Shown here one piece after another: positions 61,165 through 64,000 of a stretch of 64,000 nt of DNA. The translations under genes and the position numbers were made by a program. Every line of letters starts with the position of its first letter. The first letter of the stretch is position 1. Below the pieces are notes generated by a model. The model had not been told where the DNA came from. It searched no databases and was given only the letters and a program-made list of their open reading frames with translations. The DNA comes from Parapontixanthobacter sp963736595 (GTDB lineage: Bacteria > Pseudomonadota > Alphaproteobacteria > Sphingomonadales > Sphingomonadaceae), in assembly GCA_963736595.1 (NCBI GenBank), contig CAVTPG010000002.1, forward strand, positions 310,001-374,000, in the 5' to 3' direction.

Positions 61165-62379
61165 ATGGCACGCAAATTTCTCTACATCATCGCAACCATC
61201 ATCGTGCTGGTCATGGCCGGATTGGTGGTTTGCGCGTGTGGTCGCAGGAACTGACCGCGCTGGCTTTCGTCCCGACGAGCGATTTCGCCGAACAAGCGCC
61301 GCTGGAAGCCAACAGCTACGACGATCCGGCGATGTGGTTCGACCGGCCCGGCAAAGCGACGACACTGGCCCGCTGGCAACCGCTACTGGCCGAGGATGAC
61401 ACGGCGCCAGATGAGGCAGCGCCAGATGAGGCAGCGCCAGATCAGGCAGCGCCAGATTCTGGGCCGGAAGACAGCGTCGCGGACGCAACGCCGTCAGAGC
61501 CACCCGCGCGCCTCGATTACGCCGTCTTTTTCCTGCACCCGACCAGCTATCTCGATCGCAGCAATTGGAATGCGCCGCTGGACGATGCCGATTCGCAGCG
61601 GATCGCGCAAATCTATGTGCGCGGCATGGCCAGCCCGTTCAACCGCGCCGCCCAGATCTGGGCACCGCGTTACCGCCAAGCGACGTTCGGTGCGTTTCTG
61701 ACTACGGGCGACGATGCGGAGGCGGCCATCGATGCTGCTTATGCCGATGTGCGCCAGGCCTTTGCCAAATTTATCGCTGACGTGCCGCAGGATATGCCGA
61801 TCGTGCTGGCCGGTCATAGTCAGGGCGCGCTGCATCTTATCCGCCTGATGCGGGAGGAAATTGCGGACTCACCGCTAAGCGATCGCATCGTGGCAGCCTA
61901 TCCGATCGGCTGGCCCATTTCGGTCACGCAGGATCTGCCGTTTCTGCCTTTCCCGGCCTGCAATGCAGCCGATCAATCCGCCTGTATCGTCAGCTGGTCG
62001 AGCTATGCCGAACCCGCCGATCCCAGCGCCGTGCTGGACAGCTATCGCGCATCGATCGGTTTCGACGGAGCGCCGCGCGGCGACAGCCCAATCCTTGTGC
62101 TCGAACCCGTTGACGGGCCGCATTGGCGGCGAAGCAGCAGGCAGCGCAAACCTTGGCACGCTGGTCCCCGACGAGGATTTGAGCGATGGACGCTTACGGG
62201 TCGGACTGATCCCGGCGCGCTGCGACGAACGTGGGCTGCTGCTAATCGGTGATCCGCCGGAAATGGGCAGCGCCGTGCTGCCGGGCAACAATTACCACGT
62301 GTACGACATCCCGCTGTTCTGGGCGAATTTGCAGGCCGATGTCGCCGCCCGTGTGGCTGCTTGGAAAGCCGCGCAATGA
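61165..62379 (+). pseudogene. DUF3089 alpha/beta hydrolase-like membrane protein, two frameshifts
   Basis: ATG 61165 starts MARKFLYIIATIIVLVMAGLVV, a membrane helix; one missing base at 61228-61231 is needed to read on into LRVWSQELTALAFVPTSDFAEQ and the body. The body has the serine nucleophile in LAGHSQGALHLIRLM. At 62118-62122 an extra base shifts it again; the C-terminus IGGEAAGSANLGTLVPDEDLSDGRLRVGLIPARCDERGLLLIGDPP and on, to 62379, is in the original frame. Joined, about 404 residues. DUF3089 proteins are membrane-anchored hydrolases of unknown substrate. Confidence 0.82.
61404..61455 (+). repeat. 15-base tandem repeat in the DUF3089 gene
   Basis: GCGCCAGATGAGGCA occurs twice exactly (61404-61433), then once with one change (GCGCCAGATCAGGCA), then a partial fourth. 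It encodes an APDEA-type repeat in an acidic linker between the first strand and the hydrolase body. Confidence 0.92.
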
Positions 62380-62855
62380 GCGATGCCATCCATGAAAGCG
62401 CATTGGCCTTCACCGACGCGCTGCCCGATGGCGGGTGCCTGATGGCGCTGGACCTTGGGACCAAAACCATCGGCGTTGCGCTGTGTGATGCGGGCTGGCG
62501 TTTTGCCAATGCGGACAAGACCCTGCCCCGCGCCAAGTTCGGACAGGACCGCGCCGGCCTGGAAAAGCTGATCGAACAGCGCAGCGTCAAAGGCATCGTG
62601 CTCGGCCTGCCGCGTAATATGGACGGGACCGAGGGGCCACGCGCACAAGCGACCAGAGCCTATGCCCGCAATCTGGCGCAAGCCATGACCCTGCCGATCC
62701 TGTTGTGGGATGAACGCTGGTCCACCACCAGCGCAGAGCGCGACATGATCGGACAGGATTTCAGCCGCGCAAAACGCGCCGGCAAAATCGATTCGCACGC
62801 CGCAGCTATCATCCTGCAAGGGGCGATCGACGCCATGACCGGAAACGCGTTATGA
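62376..62855 (+). CDS. ruvX: Holliday junction resolvase-like protein RuvX/YqgF
   Basis: Start MSDAIHESALAFTDALPDGGCLMALDLGTKTIGVALCDAGWRFA at 62376 overlaps the upstream stop (ATGA). The RNase H fold has the catalytic Asp in MALDLGTKTIGVALCD, the Glu in WDERWSTTSAERDMIG, and IVLGLPRNMDGTEGPRA, and a final Asp in KIDSHAAAIILQGAID. In bacteria the enzyme acts in pre-16S rRNA 5' end processing. 159 residues, normal. Confidence 0.95.
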   Translation: MSDAIHESALAFTDALPDGGCLMALDLGTKTIGVALCDAGWRFANADKTLPRAKFGQDRAGLEKLIEQRSVKGIVLGLPRNMDGTEGPRAQATRAYARNLAQAMTLPILLWDERWSTTSAERDMIGQDFSRAKRAGKIDSHAAAIILQGAIDAMTGNAL

Positions 62856-63304
62856 CCCAACCCAAGAGCTTCAACGCGGCGAAGGCTGCGCCCTTCCTGC
62901 TCGATCACGGTCACACGGGATGGCTGGGCGTTAAATATCGGGAAAGCGGGCCGGACTGGGTCGAGCTGGAATTGCCGTGGCGTGAGGATTTGCTAGGCGA
63001 AACGGACGAAAACATCCTCGCATCGGGACCGATCGTCAGCTTGCTCGACATGGCATCCGGCTTGGCGATTTGGACCAAATTGCAGGAATTTAAGCCTATC
63101 GCCACGCTGGATTTGCGCGTCGATTATCAGCGCCCTGCGCGCGCGCACGCTTCGGTCATTGCGCGGGTGGAATGCTATCGCAACACCCGCTCTGCGGCCT
63201 TTGTGCGCGGAGTGGCGCATGACGGCAATCCCGACAATCCAGTGGCGCATCTGGCGGGTTGCTTCATGTCCATTGCCGGGGAGCCGCGTCATGTCCCAAG
63301 CTGA
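62852..63304 (+). CDS. PaaI-type hot-dog thioesterase
   Basis: The 150-residue product has the hot-dog fold of the PaaI/YbgC group: LGVKYRESGPDWVELELPWREDLLGETDENILASGPIVSLLDMASGLAIW, then ATLDLRVDYQRPARAHASVIARVEC. The typical catalytic Asp/Asn region is LLDMASG. It probably hydrolyses acyl-CoA; substrate unknown. Its ATG overlaps the ruvX stop, and its end overlaps the next, related gene. Confidence 0.85.
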   Translation: MTQPKSFNAAKAAPFLLDHGHTGWLGVKYRESGPDWVELELPWREDLLGETDENILASGPIVSLLDMASGLAIWTKLQEFKPIATLDLRVDYQRPARAHASVIARVECYRNTRSAAFVRGVAHDGNPDNPVAHLAGCFMSIAGEPRHVPS

Positions 63305-63701
63305 CTTGCCCGCCCTGCCTGCCTATGCGCAATCGCTGGGCATTCGGCATTGCAGAAACGAAGATGGCTTGCCCGTACTGACTGTGGATTTCGGCGCGTC
63401 AGTCGAAGGCAGACCGCAGCATTATCACGGCGGCGCAACCAGCGGGTTGCTGGAAAATGCCGGTTATGCGGCGCTGCGCGTAACTTTGGCCGAGATGGGC
63501 CGCACGCATCAGCTAAAGCCGATCAACATCACCGTGCAATTCCTGTCCGCCGGTAAATCGAAGCCGATGTTTGCCAAGGGCCGGATTACGAAAATCGGGC
63601 GGCGCAATGCCAATTTGCTGGTCGAGGCGTGGCAGGATGATCGCGCGCGTCCGATCGCTACGGCAGTGATGAATATTCTGATGGTCTCGCCGGAAAGCTA
63701 A
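63291..63701 (+). CDS. Second PaaI-type hot-dog thioesterase
   Basis: The 136-residue protein starts at ATG 63291, inside the end of the first thioesterase. It has the PaaI pattern HYHGGATSGLLENAGYAALRVTLAEMG (HGG, with the active Asn/Glu), and KPINITVQFLSAGKSKPMFAKGRI. It resembles the upstream gene in fold but not closely, so it may be a partner in a tandem pair, or a heteromeric complex. Confidence 0.85.
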   Translation: MSQADLPALPAYAQSLGIRHCRNEDGLPVLTVDFGASVEGRPQHYHGGATSGLLENAGYAALRVTLAEMGRTHQLKPINITVQFLSAGKSKPMFAKGRITKIGRRNANLLVEAWQDDRARPIATAVMNILMVSPES

Positions 63702-63757
63702 ACGCGCGCAGTGCTCGGCGTGAAAACCCGGCGCCTAAACGTGGCGAGCCTGCACAA

Positions 63758-64000
63758 TCAGCGTTCGATCTGCTCCATTTCCCGCTCGAAGGCTTCTTCG
63801 AATTGTCGCGCCCGTTCTTCGGCCTGATCGCTGGCTTGCTCGCGCGCAGCTTCCGCCCGTTCCTGGGCGCGGCGGCGTGCTTCCTCGATCCGCTCCTGAT
63901 CGACCCGCAAGCCTTCCTCGCCCAGCGTCACATCGACCGGCACGCCGTCGATCTCGGTCGTCAGGACCACTTCGCCGTTACGAATGCGCAGCCGCGTGTT
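63758..64000 (-). CDS. Partial gene with coiled-coil C-terminus
   Basis: The frame is open to the right edge, and the N-terminus is outside the window. What is seen reads NTRLRIRNGEVVLTTEIDGVPVDVTLGEEGLRV, then a strongly charged Glu/Arg/Ala helix (RIEEARRRAQERAEAAREQASDQ...), ending EMEQIER. It is probably a coiled coil or long helix. I recognise no family. It is convergent with the thioesterase gene. Confidence 0.55.
   Translation of the reverse strand, partial: NTRLRIRNGEVVLTTEIDGVPVDVTLGEEGLRVDQERIEEARRRAQERAEAAREQASDQAEERARQFEEAFEREMEQIER

Noticed and set aside
61404..61455. CRISPR or other interspersed repeat array
   Set aside because: Repeats are 15 bases with no spacers, in frame in a coding region.

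Overview
The window is core chromosome from a moderately GC-rich alphaproteobacterium, most likely Sphingomonadales and within it an Erythrobacteraceae-like lineage. This is inferred from gene content and style, not from a database match. The pointers are a PEP-CTERM protein with the sphingomonad-type PEPATWAM tail, a class I lysyl-tRNA synthetase, ribosomal protein L21 with a long Lys/Ala-rich tail, a ctaC-ctaD-ctaB-coxF-ctaG-ctaE-DUF983-surf1-thrC string, a ubiA / rsmE / gshA neighbourhood and a pyrE-pdxJ-acpS-lepB operon. No prophage, insertion sequence, CRISPR array, integrase or plasmid function was seen.

Layout. 1-5.2 kb: end of an unidentified gene, yajC-secD-secF (minus), tRNA-Pro(GGG), a secreted hypothetical, and a CitE-like lyase. 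5.3-9.6 kb: a GTA-type 3TM holin, aroQ-accB-accC, a PEP-CTERM protein, and a stress protein of the YflT type. 9.8-17.8 kb: an Lrp/AsnC regulator, a PAS/HisKA kinase with a decayed ATPase domain, tRNA-Ile2(CAT), tRNA-Pro(TGG), a MATE transporter, an M28 peptidase, ettA, and an XRE protein with an unusual C-terminal domain. 17.8-24.8 kb: a gene-poor, hairpin-rich stretch, three small conserved or hypothetical genes, a response regulator, a flavin-fold protein, an RcnB-like Arg-rich protein, cytochrome b561, a prolyl hydroxylase and lysS. 24.9-43.8 kb: DinG/XPD-like helicase, sixA, ubiA, rsmE, gshA, bamB, a YfgM-like protein, a glycosyltransferase, an alpha/beta hydrolase, selO, astD, a glycine-zipper protein, rarD, pyrC, ygfZ, TetR and GNAT. 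43.9-64 kb: rplU-rpmA with a strong terminator; moaA-moaD-moaE with folB and thrC; the cytochrome c oxidase operon; pyrE-pdxJ-acpS-lepB; ruvX and two thioesterases.

How the genes work together. SecDF-YajC, LepB and BamB serve protein export and outer membrane assembly. AccB/AccC, AcpS and AroQ are entry steps of fatty acid and aromatic synthesis. CtaA-independent parts of the aa3 oxidase (subunits I, II, III, heme O synthase, Cox11, Surf1) form one minus-strand operon that runs on into thrC, a methyltransferase, folB and the molybdopterin genes through short or overlapping junctions.

The most striking pattern is that nine genes (MATE, a conserved hypothetical at 18.4 kb, RcnB, SixA, an alpha/beta hydrolase, RarD, MoaE, Surf1, and a DUF3089 protein hit twice) read correctly only if one base is added or removed, with family motifs intact on both sides of each break. 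Ten single-base indels in 64 kb, including in MoaE and Surf1, look more like consensus sequencing errors than gene decay, but reads are needed to decide. No clear undescribed system was found. The best leads are the XRE protein with a nuclease-like C-terminal half, the hairpin-rich intergenic region with a small ORF at 17.8-18.35 kb, the lone GTA-type holin and the degenerate histidine kinase.
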